DNA from: Cladorhizidae sp. MBARI D1340-BT2
Lineage: Eukaryota > Porifera > Demospongiae > Poecilosclerida > Cladorhizidae
Length of the DNA stretch: 64,000 nucleotides
Assembly: GCA_028752905.1 (NCBI GenBank)
Contig: JAQNBH010000011.1
Location: 5,091,378-5,155,377 of the forward strand
Direction: 5' to 3'
Shown piece by piece: positions 38,001 to 52,200 of the stretch. A model generated the notes under the pieces. That model was given only the letters and a program-made list of their open reading frames with translations. It was not told where the DNA came from and ran no database searches. Position 1 is the stretch's first letter; each line of letters starts with the position of its first letter. A program made the position numbers and the translations under genes.

Positions 38001-41000
38001 ACAATATGAAGACGCACAATATGAAGACAATAAGAAGACAGAATAAGAAGACGCTCAATAAGAAGACGCTCAATATGAAGACGCACAATATGAAGACGCA
38101 CAATATGAAGACGCACAATATGAAGACGCACAATATGAAGACGCACAATATGAAGACGCACAATATGAAGACGCACAATATGAAGACGCACAATATGAAG
38201 ACGCACAATATGAAGACGCACAATATGAAGACACAATATGAAGACACAATATGAAGACACAATATGAAGACACAATATGAAGACGCACAATATGAAGACA
38301 CACAATATGAAGACACAATATGAAGACGCACAATATGAAGACACAATATGAAGACGCACAATATGAAGACGCACAATATGAAGACGCACAATATGAAGAC
38401 GCACAATATGAAGGCGCACAATATGAAGGCGCACAATATGAAGACGCACAATATGAAGACGCGCAATATGAAGACACAATATGAAGACGCACAATATGAA
38501 GACGCACAATATGAAGGCGCACAATATGAAGACGCACAATATGAAGACGCACAATATGAAGACGCACAATATGAAGACGCACAATATGAAGACGCACAAT
38601 ATGAAGGCGCACAATATGAAGGCGCACAATATGAAGGCGCACAATATGAAGACGCACAATATGAAGACGCACAATATGAAGACGCACAATATGAAGACGC
38701 ACAATATGAAGACGCACAATATGAAGACGCACAATATGAAGACGCACAATATGAAGGCGCACAATATGAAGACACACAATATGAAGACGCACAATATGAA
38801 GACGCACAATATGAAGACACACAATATGAAGACGCACAATGTGAAGGCGCACAATATGAAGACACAATATGAAGACGCACAATATGAAGACACAGACACA
38901 CAATATGAAGACGCACAATATGAAGACGCTCAATATGAAGGCGTACAATATGAAGACGCACAATATGAAGGCACACAATATGAAGACAAACAATATGAAG
39001 ACGCTCAATATGGAAACGCACAATATGAAGACACACAATATGAAGACACACAATATGAAGACACACAATATGAAGACACACAATATGGAGACGCACAATA
39101 TGAAGACACACAATATGGAGACGCACAATATGAAGACACACAGACGCACAATATGAAGACGCACAATATGAAGACGCACAATATGAAGACGCTCAATATG
39201 AAGACACGATATGAAGACGCACAATATGAAGACGCACAATATGAAGACACAATATGAAGACACACAATATGAAGACACACAATATGAAGACACACAATAT
39301 GAAGACACAATATCCTAGTAGCTCTTCCCTTCACTACTAATATCCTAGAAGCTCTTCCCTTCCCTACTAATATCCTAGAAGCTCTTCCCTTCACTACCAA
39401 TATCCTAGAAGCTCTTCCCTTCACTACCAATATCCTAGAATAAAAGTTACAACAGTGCTGTTAGTAATCTTTCATTTCTGCACTCACATGAGCAAGTGCC
39501 AGTTCCACTATGTTAGTTCAGATTACACCATATAAAGCCCACCTTCATATGTATTGACAGACTCCAGGTTCAACATGTGACGTATCACATGATATTCATC
39601 GGAGATCCCATTGGCACCTAGCATGTCTCGAGCCTGCCTAGCAGCGTCTAGGGCCTTGCCACACGAGTTCCTCTTGATCAGCGAGATCATCTCTGCGGTA
39701 GCTTTATCCTCATCTTTTAGACGACCTACTTGTAGGCAAGCTTGCAGACCAATGGCTACCTGGAGTGGGGAGGAGGGGAGAGTGGGGGGAGCAGTTTGTA
39801 GAGTTTTACTTGGAAGTCTCAGCTGGGAAAAATGTCTGCCAGATGATAGGCAGAACGAGGTCTGGGGTGTGCTCAACATCGTATCTTGACATAAAAGTGC
39901 TAGAAGGTCTATCAGCATGAGTACAGATAGGACTACACACCAAGTAGCATGACAGTACAGGTGTAGGACTACACACCAACTAGCATGGCAGTTCAGGTAG
40001 GACTACACACCAACTAGCATGACGGTACAGGTGTAGGACTACACACCAACTAGCATGGCGGTACAGGTAGGACTACACACAAACTAGCATGGCAGTACAG
40101 GTAGGACTATACACCAACTAGCATGGCAGTACAGGTAGGACTACACACCAACTAGCATGGCAGTACAGGTAGGACTACACACCAACTAGCATGGCAGTAC
40201 AGGTAGGACTACACACCAACTAGCATGGCAGTACAGGTAGGACTACACACCAACTAGCATGGCAGTACAGGTAGGACTACACACCAACTAGCATGGCAGT
40301 ACAGGTAGGACTACACACCAACTAGCATGGCAGTACAGGTAGGACTAAACACCAACTAGCATGGCAGTACAGGTAGGACTACACACCAACTAGCATGGCA
40401 GTACAGGTAGGACTACACACCAACTAGCATGGCAGTTCAGGTAGGACTACACACCAACTAGCATGACGGTACAGGTGTAGGACTACACACCAACTAGCAT
40501 GGCGGTACAGGTAGGACTACACACAAACTAGCATGGCAGTACAGGTAGGACTATACACCAACTAGCATGGCAGTACAGGTAGGACTACACACCAACTAGC
40601 ATGGCAGTACAGGTAGGACCACACACCAACTAGCATGGCAGTACAGGTAGGACCACACACCAACTAGCATGGCAGTACAGGTAGGACTACACACCAATTA
40701 GCATGGCAGTACAGGTAGGACTACACACCAACTAGCATGGCAGTACAGGTAGGACTACACACCAACTAGCATGACAGTACAGGTAGGACTACACACCAAC
40801 TAGTATGGCAGTACAGGTAGGACTACACACCAACTAGCATGGCAGTACAGGTAGGACTACACACCAACTAGCATGGCAGTACAGGTAGGACTACACACCA
40901 ACTAGCATGGCAGTACAGGTAGGACTACACACCAACTAGCATGGCAGTACAGGTAGGACTACACACCAACTAGCATGGCAGTACAGGTAGGAATACACAC

Positions 41001-44000
41001 CAACTAGCATGGCAGTACAGGTAGGACTACACACCAACTAGCATGGCAGTACAGGTAGGACTACACACCAACTAGCATGGCAGTTCAGGTAGGACTACAC
41101 ACCAACTAGCATGGCAGTACAGGTAGGACTACACACCAACTAGCATGGCAGTACAGGTAGGACTAAACACCAACTAGCATGGCAGTACAGGTAGGACTAC
41201 ACACCAACTAGCATGGCAGTACACAGGTAGGACTACACACCAACTAGCATGGCAGTACAGGTAGGACTACACACCAACTAATATGGATTCCACTAGCACC
41301 TCAGTTAGTATGTCCGCCATCTTCTTCTGTATGAGTTGATTGGAAGCCAGAGGCCTTCTAAACTGCATCCTCTCCAAAGTGTAGTTCCTGGCTGTCTCCA
41401 GGCAGAACTCGGCCGCACCCAGCACTCCCCACGCGATGCCATATCTTGCATTATTCAGGCAACTGAAAGGTCCCTGTCAGTGCAAAGAAAGTGTTGATAA
41501 ATGTGTAAGTGACAATTCCCCAGATGCAATGTGGTCAACCCTCGGGAGGGGGGGGAGGGGGGTCCAATGGTACTGCGTCTGGGATATCTATGGAGGGAGC
41601 AAAGTTCAACCTAACTAATCCTAGCCACATATACTTAGCTGTGGATGGGAACAAACTTCAAACTTTGGACTCACTGATAATCTTAGGCTTGTTCATAGCA
41701 CTACTGGACATTTGACATGCAACTATCAGGAATTCTATGTAGGACAAATGATGTGCTCTATTAAGGAGACAAAAAACCCTTGTGGTTACGACTTTAGTGC
41801 TCCACAGGCTAAGCATACTTGGCTGAGTGAGCTCGATACTAAAAAAATTGTGTGCTCTCGGAGAGGTATGCTACAAGTGGTGCACCTCAAAACCAGAGAG
41901 TGGCTGTATTTGCAACTCTTGTGGCTCCTGATTGGACAGTACTAGACAGTACCAGCAGCTAGAGGAAGCCCTACTCAACAATAAGAGTGTTTTCATTCAT
42001 TAGGTGCCACCTAATTAAATGAGGATGTGGTCAGTGTCACCTAAAGGGGGATGGGTAGGGGGGGGGGAAGAAGAGTGCTGAAAACCGTGGTTTACCATTT
42101 AACGTACCGTATCTTTGCAGACATTCAGCCCTACCCTACAAAACAGAATGGGCACATTCATTAGGTGTTAATCACTAATTAGGCAAGCCAGGTGCTGAAG
42201 ATTTTTTTCCTTCATCGGAATTTTTTCTTCCTCCTGCACTTGCCCAATTTGAATCAACACCAGGCAAGTTGTAGAGTAGACTTCCTCTAGCCACTTGCCA
42301 ATCAGGAGCACAACTACCAACAGTTCAGGCAGTCGGATTTTGAAGTACTCTCACTTTGGCTGCATGTAACTTTAGCATCATTATATCAAAAGAGAGCACA
42401 CAGAGAGGTCTATCACTTGATAACAATGAAGTGGGCGGAGTCTATGGAGCTCCAAAGTCCTGACCACAAAGTTTTTGTTTGTGTTGGTATTTATAGACTC
42501 CTCCCACACGAATGCAAGTCCAATTTAAAAAAATATAAAAAATATATTTTAGCTTCAAGCTGTAGGTGTTTGTACAGCTCTATCCATCACAGTTGTTATG
42601 GCCATTCAAGACTAGATGGTGGAAACAGAGGGGGGAAGAGCATGTGTGGAATGTGTGATATGTGGTTAGGACGTTGGAGCTCCCTAGATTCTGCACACTT
42701 CATGGCATGGACTTGATATATATAGCTCAAATGGTAGATCTCTCTGTGTGCTCTATTTTGGTATTACAAAAAGGTGCATAGATACAACGATGCTAAAATT
42801 ACATGCAGCCAAGTGAGTACCTCAAAACCCGAGTGCCTCAACTATTGGTAGTGGTGGTTCCTGATTGGAAAGCATTGTTATCTGTGGCTGGAGGAAGTAC
42901 TCGACAACTTCGACGTGTTTATCTAAAATGTAACGGAATTAGGCAAGCGTGGGGTGCAGGAAGAACTTTTTTAATGAGCACCCGCGCTCGTCTAATTAGT
43001 AGTCGTTTTGTCGAGTAGAGCTTTCTCTAGCCACAGATAACAACTAGCACTTGCCAACCAGGAACCATGACTACAAACAGTCCAGGCCCTCGGGTTTTGA
43101 GGTACCCATTTGGCTGCATGTAACTTTAGCATATGCAACTTTTTAATATCAAAAGATCACAGAGAGAATCTATCATATGTCAAGTCCATGCAGTAAAGTG
43201 TGCAGAATCTATGGAGCTCCAAGTCGTAACCACAAGGGTTTTAAGTGTAATTCTAGACACCCTTCACATGAATATAGGTCCACTTTAAAAAAGATCTCAA
43301 CATCACATTGTGGTGTATGTATAGCTCTATCAATCACAGTCAGTCAAGACTTGATGCTGGTCAGTTACTTACTTGACTGATATGGTGCACTGACTTCACT
43401 TCACATTCCAACTTGCAGTTCCAAAAGATTAAAATTAAAAAAAACTACCATCAGAAAGCATCTGCACTGGCTACATTTTTGCACTGGCTACATTTTACTA
43501 GGACCATAGCATGAATGGGATATGGTACTTTAAATGGTAAACCATGGTTTTCAATACTCCCCCCCCATAAGTGACTTGGGTCACATGTAATTCTTTGACA
43601 TTGCCTGATCACATACTCAAGGTTAGCACCTAATGAAGACGCAGAGTAGGACTTCCTCTAGCCAAGGGTACTAATTTCATTTGTCTAGCACTTTACAATG
43701 AGGGAGTCACAATAGTTGCAAAATCAACTCAAGTTTGCAGGTACACCACTTGCAGCTTTATACCTATGATTGTTGGATGATGTAATCAAAAGAAGGCACA
43801 CAGAGAGACCTATCTTTTGAGCTATATATCAAGTCCATACAGTGAAGTGTTCAGAATCTATGGAGCTATACCCATGCAACATTTTTAGTATCAAGAGAGA
43901 GCACACAGAGAGACCTATCTTTTGAGCTATATACCAAGTCCATACAGTGAAGTGTTCAGAATTTATGGAGCTATATCTATGCAACATTTTTAGTATCAAG

Positions 44001-47000
44001 AGAGCACACAGAGAGACCTATCTTTTGAGCTATATATCAAGTCCATACAGTGAAGTGTGCAAACTCCAAAGTTGACATATTGAGCTTATTTATCTTGTAT
44101 TATACTAGTCTTATGAAAAGAGAGCACAGGGCAACTCCTGGATATAAGCTCCACCCACTCCCCAGGGAAAATAAAACATGATAAAGTGGTTGATTCCTGA
44201 GATTGTGACTTAATGTACAAAGAATGAGGAACGATATTTATTATACCCTCTACAGTTTGTGATAGCTCGTGTGTGTGGTAGATGCTTGAGTAGTCCACCA
44301 AAGGGAAGAAGAAAGAAAGAAGGATGGAGTAAAGGAAGGAGGGAAGGAAGGAGGGAAGAGAGGAGGGAAGAGAGGAGGGAAGAGAGGAGGGAAGAGAGGA
44401 GGGAAGAGAGGAGGGAAGCGAGGAGGGAAGCGAGGAGGGAAGAGAGGAGGGAAGAGAGGAGGGAAGAGAGGAGGGAAGAGAGGGGGAAGAGAGGAAGGAA
44501 GAGAGGAAGGAAGAGAGGAGGGAAGAGAGGAGGGAAGAGAGGAGGGAAGAGAGGAGGGAAGAGGGGAGGGAAGAGGGGAGCGAAGAGAGGAGGGAAGAGA
44601 GGAGGGAAGAGAGGAGGGAAGAGAGGAGGGAAGAGAGGAGGGAAGAGAGGAGGGAAGAGAGGAGGGAAGAGAGGAGGGAAGAGAGGAGGGAAGAGAGGAG
44701 GGAAGATAGGAGGGAAGATAGGAGGGAAGATAGGAGGGAAGATAGGAGGGAAGATAGGAGGGGAGAGAGGAGGGGAGGAAGGAACCCTTTAAGAAGCCCA
44801 AGGGTGACAGGTTAACCTCTTCCATCACTAGTTTCTATGACCCCCTTCCCTCAATATTGACCTGTAAACCTTTGGCGGCAGGTAAGAGGTTATCTTCTGG
44901 AACCTCGACATCTTCCATGACAATTTGACCTGTCACTGATGCTCTTAGCGAGAACTTGCCCTCAATCACCGGAGCAGACAGACCCTTCATCCCCTTAGGA
45001 TTGCAACAACAAAACAACAAATTATTAGCTGGCTTAGCTACATAAGCACGTGCTATAAACACATGCTCTCTTATAAACTCACACTGGTCAACTCTGGTTT
45101 ATAACTATAAGCACATGCTCTCTCTAATAAGCTCACACCTGTGACTCTATGATTGACACAGAGGTAGCAATTGCTGACTCCTACAAGGCGATAATTAATA
45201 GTGGTGTATAACGCGCCTTAGGCCAGGTGTTTCCCACCTTGTCCAGAATGAAGCCTCTGATTGGTCCCTCATCACTTCGAGCCCAAACCACAAACACGTC
45301 AGCTACGGGAGAATTCGTGATCCTATAACAGACAAAAATAAACAAACACAAGCAGCACCACATGGCGACACGATTCAACTACTCAAGCAATAGCACGTGC
45401 TTCACAGGCAGAGGCTACACAAGGTAAGCATGGGGGGTGGCCACCACAAAGTAAAGGATCATCACATAAATACACTAGATATTAGGTAGGGATCATGCAC
45501 TTAGTTCAAGGTAAAGGGTCATTAGACACTCACAGTACAAGGTAAAGGTTAATTGGGCATTCACACTATTAGGTAAAGGGTCATGATGAACAGAAACACG
45601 AAAGCTAAGAGTTCAATTTCTTGTATACATAGCACAATCTGCCTCACGTGAACAACCTTCATTTCAAGCGACTTCATACATACCATGATTTGGTTCCATT
45701 CAGAGTATACGAATGGGAACTGGAATTGTACACAGCTTTGGTCTCCATTCCACCTGGGTCACTTCCATGATTGGGTTCCGTAAGACCAAAGCATCCAATG
45801 AGTTCTCCTTTAGCTGCATAAAATAATTATCTACGTCAAGTGTGACACATTACTACTACTACTACTACTACTACTATATTACCCATCATTATTACTACTG
45901 TATACTATTACTAATCTACTCCTCCTCGTACTATACTAGTTCTATGCTACTACTAAACTATACTACTATATTAAACTGTTACTACTATTACTACTATACT
46001 AAATTGTTACTACTCCTACTATAATTAGTGCTAGTATCAGGAGCCAAGGCGAGCGAACAATTGGTTTGAAATCACAGCATTGTTAGATGTTGGATTGCAT
46101 TGCTCTAGCCACTATCCTAGCCCTGGCATAGCTGAAGGCCTAATGCACTCTGTCCAGTATTGATGTTGCTGTAATGTTTGGATGGGATATGGGAATGTAG
46201 TATATTCCTTACAGATTCTGAACCAAGGTTGAACAACCTGATGCCCTGCAACATTATGGGATGGAAAATTCTGAAAGGGAAATTATGTGCATGTGATGTG
46301 AAAGGGGTTTTGTTAAGAGCACTTGGAAGCACCCTTGAGCTAAGAGTGAGGCCATCAGGCAGTGCTTTATGCAGGAATTCTCAGAGTACCAAAGGGAAGA
46401 AAGCTGTTTAAGTGATAGTTTGCATTCCTGACACGGTTTACTGTGTTCAGTACGCTCTCCATCATCAGTACATCTCTCCTCTACTGGTCAGTTAGGCTAG
46501 TAGGGTGTCCATGCAGGACTATGACAGGCTGAGTCTAGACCTGGTCCTGCTAGTGCATGTGAGTGTCTAGTAGTGAGGCTAGCTCACTGCTGACCTGCTG
46601 GCTGAGTCTATGGAAGAGCATGCAGAAGCTGACACAAGCACTTGTTCAAGTGATAGCTGTTTGTGTACTCCTGACAGCTTCAGTGTGTCCTCTGCCATTA
46701 GCATGTAGCCAGTTCTCTCTGTCAAGAGAGTGGCAGTGCAAAGCTTACTTTACCAAGATTGACAAATAGTTTCTGCACCATGACAAGGACGGTGTTTCGC
46801 AAGCTAGAGCAGTTGTTGAACTGAATAGCTATGTCAGATTGAAAATCCAGCGTCCATCCCTTCCTATCAGCTATTAACCGTGCAGCCTGTTCTCACTTTC
46901 TCTTCACCGTGGAAACCATTTCTGATTTACATAAGCTCGCTATATTTAGAGTGAGTGATTTGTTCATACCTTTACAAGTGAACGTAATAAGGCCAATACA

Positions 47001-49198
47001 TGCATACATACGTAGATACATACATAGATATGCCACGAGCGGCAAGACCAAGTTCTCTATCCAACTCCCCACTGAGGGCTTGCGTTGCTCGGCAACTTGC
47101 ATGGTAAATAACACTATTACTACTACTATTATTACTGCTACTATCTTACTACTACTACTGTTACTGCTACTACTATTATTATTATTACTGCTACTACTAC
47201 TACTATTATTATTACTACTATTATTACTACTACATGTACTATTATTATTACGTATTACTCCTACTACTGCTACTATCTTACTACTACTACTATTACTGCT
47301 ACTACTACTATTATTATTATTATTACTGCTACTACTACTACTTTTATTATTACTGCTATTATTACTACTACTATTATTATTACCTATTACTCCTACTACT
47401 GCTACTACTACTATTATTATTACTGCTACTACTACTACTATTATTATTACTATTACTACTACTACTACTACTACTACTATTATTATTACTGCTATTATCT
47501 ATTACTGTATATCTGGAATTCGACAAAGCTTTCAATACTCTTAAAAAAATTGGGGGGGGGGGGGAAGAAAATGTTGGTAAGGTGTGGCTGAGCCTACTCA
47601 ATTGCACACACGGGTGGCAGAGCTAGCTCGAGAAGTGAACTAGATGACCTAGCCATCGCAAACCAGTCTTACTGGATTCTGTTTGCCACTGATGCTATGA
47701 CCACACAGTCCCAACAACACGACCATAAAAAATAATCTGTGCATGCATGACCCTCTCCCTCAATGAATAACAATGGCACAAAACTAACTGGACACAGGCA
47801 GGGTTTCATTTAGAAAATTGTCCAAGGGGGGGTGGGGGTGGGGCAACTGGAGGAATCTGGATATTAAGGGGGGGGGGGGGCGCATGATGGTTAAAGATGT
47901 GATAAAGTTTCTAATGAATTTTAATAATACAATTTCCAAGGGGGGGGGTGTCATATATACAGTCCAGAGTATGACGGCACATAATAGTGCAACCGGCCAG
48001 CCGAGTTCAAAGGGTTAACTGATTAAGCACCATGTAATGCAACTCGGACATCGTCAAGAGAGAGAGAAAATTAAATCGAGTGGATGATAGCCAAATATAA
48101 AATCCTTAACCGATTAAACACTGTAAGAGCCGTATTGCGGAGACTCGGACTCGTAGGGCTGCCCCCCCCCAAATGAAAGCCTGATGTATTCCATGGCTAC
48201 TAGTGCATATTTGGGCAAGTGACTATGATGACCCTTTCCTCTTCCATACACGCATAACAACCACTTGTAGGACACGAAGTACAGACACAGAAAAGACCAC
48301 TCTGGGAACCTCACCAAGTTCCATTCGAGTCTTGGTGAACCCTGGGACATGCTGGTCAATATCTATTCACCATACTGGCAAACTAGTGTGCCCTTGGGCC
48401 CCACAAATTAAAGAGGAGTCCACCATATTGTTTCACCAGGGCACCAGTTTATATTTGGATGAGGATATCAGGAAAGGGGAAAGGAGGGGGTTAATATCTG
48501 TGACATACTTCCTCGTAAATCAGCATTTTGGTAGCTGCTATGGTAACATGCAGTCACTAGCAGAATAGGAGCTTTAGAACATCCACTCAGTCCTCAACAT
48601 CCCTAGCAACTGTTTCTGTGGTACTGACCCAATCTTGGCAGGTACTTCTTCCTCTGCTGCTCAGAGCCAAAAGCATGGATGGGATGCATGACCAGAGAAG
48701 ACTGCACACTCATGGTGGATCTGTAGCTGCTATCCACTCTTCAACGACATAAAAAATAAAAATAAAATAGATAATTTAATTAATTAATAAATAGACCACC
48801 AAGGATGCTCGTAACAAACTAACATAAATTGCTACATGGAGTTGCATATGTGAAGCCTCAGGGTGTGGCCAGGTGGGCTTTATTTAACAGTCCTTGTTGT
48901 CTTTTTTTAATACCGCATGTCGCATGAAGCATGCTCAAGTCAATATGTGGTCTGTCTTGTGTTTATTTGGTTAGAACAATCGTGAGATGTCCACTTTTTA
49001 CTTCTCGTAAGGCACATTGCTGCTAGAAACTAACGATGTCTTTATGGTGTTTAGCAGCAATTGAAATATCTGGAAATTCATTTTGTCTCCCGGCTTTCAA
49101 AATAATTATTATAATAATAAATATAATAATAAATATATAATTAAGTTGATTGTAATAATAATAAAAATAAAAATAATAATAGTAATAATTAATTAATA

Positions 49199-49266
<68 letters not shown>

Positions 49267-52200
49267 TAATAATAAACCCACATCTCTGTGTTGAGGAAGG
49301 TCAGGTGTGCCAGTAAGCACGCATTCTGAGAACATGCTCTTACTTATTCTATTTACAGCTGAACTGAGCATGCCCAGTAAAAATATGACGAGATATTTTC
49401 CTTAAAACACCAAAGCTCCTTACTACCTTTACACAGTGCACAACTCAAGTTAAAAACAGACATGAACTTAATTAAGGCAGAGAGATGCAAGTTAGAACAA
49501 GGAACACCCAAGTCCAGTCCCGTTAAAAAAGACAACACAAGGGTGTGCGTTAATAGTGAACACTCCTTTACCTACAAAAACAGTGCGATGGTAATACTAG
49601 GTCCTTGGAGAAGTGCGTGAGGATTTCCTGAATGCTTACAGTAGGTAGGAAATATACTGCCACTAAACTAGAGGGGGGGGGGGAATGAAAAATATGGGGA
49701 AGTCCCCCTCCCCCACACAGCGATATTGCACAGTAAAGAACTATCATCATTTTGAGTCCTCCAACTTTAAATTGAGACATTTCGTTAAATTGAGACATTT
49801 CGTGGAGATCACCTGCTTGTTGTCAACAACACATCATTAAGGATCTTGATCATGTGACCCTCCATCCACATCTGGAGTTTCAATACTGAATACATCACCG
49901 AATCTAGCATCAACTTACATTACGAGCAAGTTGCAATGCTGATCCTGCAATGCTGATAGTCATCATCCACCTCCCCAATAGCTTATCTCACTGTGTAAAG
50001 ATTTGTCCGGTATAAATGTCCATTTAAGCAACAACTTTACTGTCGGCTCTAGTTCTATTTGTTAAAGTGTCCGTCGGGTTATGTCTCCCTACTACTCCGC
50101 TCAAGAGTCAGATTACTTCCACTGCTGACCAGCAGACATGTAGATGTGGCATCCATGCTGCATTTACCCCCACCCCCATTTTTCCCTACATTGTATACAT
50201 GATGATACATCGTTTACAATGCTGTGTGTTAGTGTAATTTGCTTGCTAGTTATATATTAGTTGGTGGTATTATTATACATGTGTGTCTGGTCTGAGAAGA
50301 AGGATCATTTGTAAATGTGCTCGAAATTCATACATATTCTATCCTCCAGGCTTGGCTACGGTTTAATCACCGTCTGTCCTCGAGCTAGCCTGGTACATAC
50401 ATACACTCGGTGATCCAGGCATATAAGAATGGGTTACGCTGATTTGCTTGGGCATCGCTTGTTAAGCAGCTCGTACTCGGGATGAAGCACCCATTTTCTT
50501 TCTGAAGGAGATAGACCCTTTACTAGAGAACAGACTGCAGAAGAGGCTTATCCCCCCCCCCCCCCCCCCCCCCCAGAATTAAAAATTTTAAATTTAATAT
50601 ATTATCCAGCGGGGGGATGCCTTGTCTGTTTTGGGGTCAGTCGGGAGTTGAACGTGTTAGCTTTTTAGTTATTTATTTAATTATTGTTAATTAGTTATTA
50701 TTTCAGTATTATTTAGGTATTTTTGTAATTGATTATTATATAAGTATATGTGTTAATTAGGTGTTAATGAACTTGGTATGTTGTGTTTTCTGTTTGCTCA
50801 ATTTACATAATAATAATAATAATAATAATAATAAATTATATTTAATATATTATATATTATTTTTTCATTGTCCCACACATTAATGCCATCTCCAGAGAAC
50901 TGCTCACCACTCCAGCTGTACTGATTGACCTTGAAGCACAAGGCTAAGAACTACAGTCTGCTCACATTACAATGCTGATAATTATTTTCTCGCCATCCCT
51001 GTCTCACCAAAATCAAGTTATTTTACATGTTCCAAAGTGATGGCAGCATTAGCACGTGCATGCCGAGTGTTTGTCGCACTGCTCTCCAAGAATGATGCAA
51101 TTAGTGTTTCCACCCAAGGCAGAATGTTATAGGACACTATATTACATATATATATATATATAATAAGAGAGATATTTGGTTTAAACTACTTGCACACGTG
51201 AAGTTCCTTCCTCCTCCTCCTCCCCCCCCCTCATTACCTCTCCACCTCCTTGGCTATCAGGCCATAGGCTACCGAGGACACTCCAGCACAGTCGTAGCCT
51301 AGAAACCAGAGATAAACACATGACAGCATTTACTTAAAACTCACAAAAGAAGGAAAATTACCTTTGATCGTAGGGCCCAGAATACCTAGTTGACCCATCT
51401 CACTAATAACAGATCGATCAAACTCTATAAATAACAGAGAACAACAAACAAACAAAATCAGAACTCTATAAAAACAGAGAACAACAAACAATATCAGAAC
51501 TCTATAAATAACAGAGAACAACAAACAAAACCAGAACTCTATAAAAACAGAGCACAAACAAACAAAACCAGAACTCTATAAAAACAGAGAACAACAAACA
51601 AAACCAGAACTCTATAAAAACGGAGAACAACAAACAAACAAAACCAGAACTCTATAAAAACAGAGAACAACAAACAAACAAAACCAGAACTCTATAAAAA
51701 CAGAGAACAACAAAAACAGAACTCTATAAAAACAGAGAACAACAAACGGAAAGCAAATAGAAAACAAATTTTGTCACATGTACGTTCATGTCTGTTCGCC
51801 ATGACGATGCGTGGCATCAGCTTCTCCTGGCAGTACTGCCGCACCTGGTCCCTGTTTTATTGCATGAAAGTCACAAGCTAATCACATGATCAAGCACGCC
51901 CTTGTACATCATGGCATTACCTCATGGCATTACCTCATCATGATCTCATCTTCTGTAAGCCGAGACTCAAGATTGAGTGCATCTCGCCAGTTGAACTCTG
52001 GACCTAGAGACAAATGTAAAGCACAAATTTAATGACACTGGAGTACATCCAGCTAGCAAGTAATAATTGCCACGTGATTGTCTTGTGCTGATATCACTGT
52101 ACCTTTTTGCCAGATAAAAGTGGTGCTGAAGTTAGCCCCTAGTTTTGGTACTACAGTTAAAGATAGTGAGTAAAAAACGGTGAAAAATGAGTGATGATTA

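Noticed and set aside
35355..39308. Many overlapping frames of several hundred codons in both strands
   Set aside because: They are all readings of a 15-bp satellite whose unit has no stops; none has non-repeat sequence.
44250..44828. Ser/Pro-rich and Arg/Glu/Gly-rich frames across the polypurine array
   Set aside because: Simple-sequence translation of a 12-bp purine repeat inside a GCDH intron.
46178..46411. 77-codon plus-strand frame in a GCDH intron
   Set aside because: No recognisable similarity, no splice-site support, and length is not unusual for chance in this composition.
48203..48568. 121-codon plus-strand frame in a GCDH intron
   Set aside because: Composition and lack of conserved motifs suggest chance; it is antisense to GCDH intron sequence and lacks supporting splice sites.
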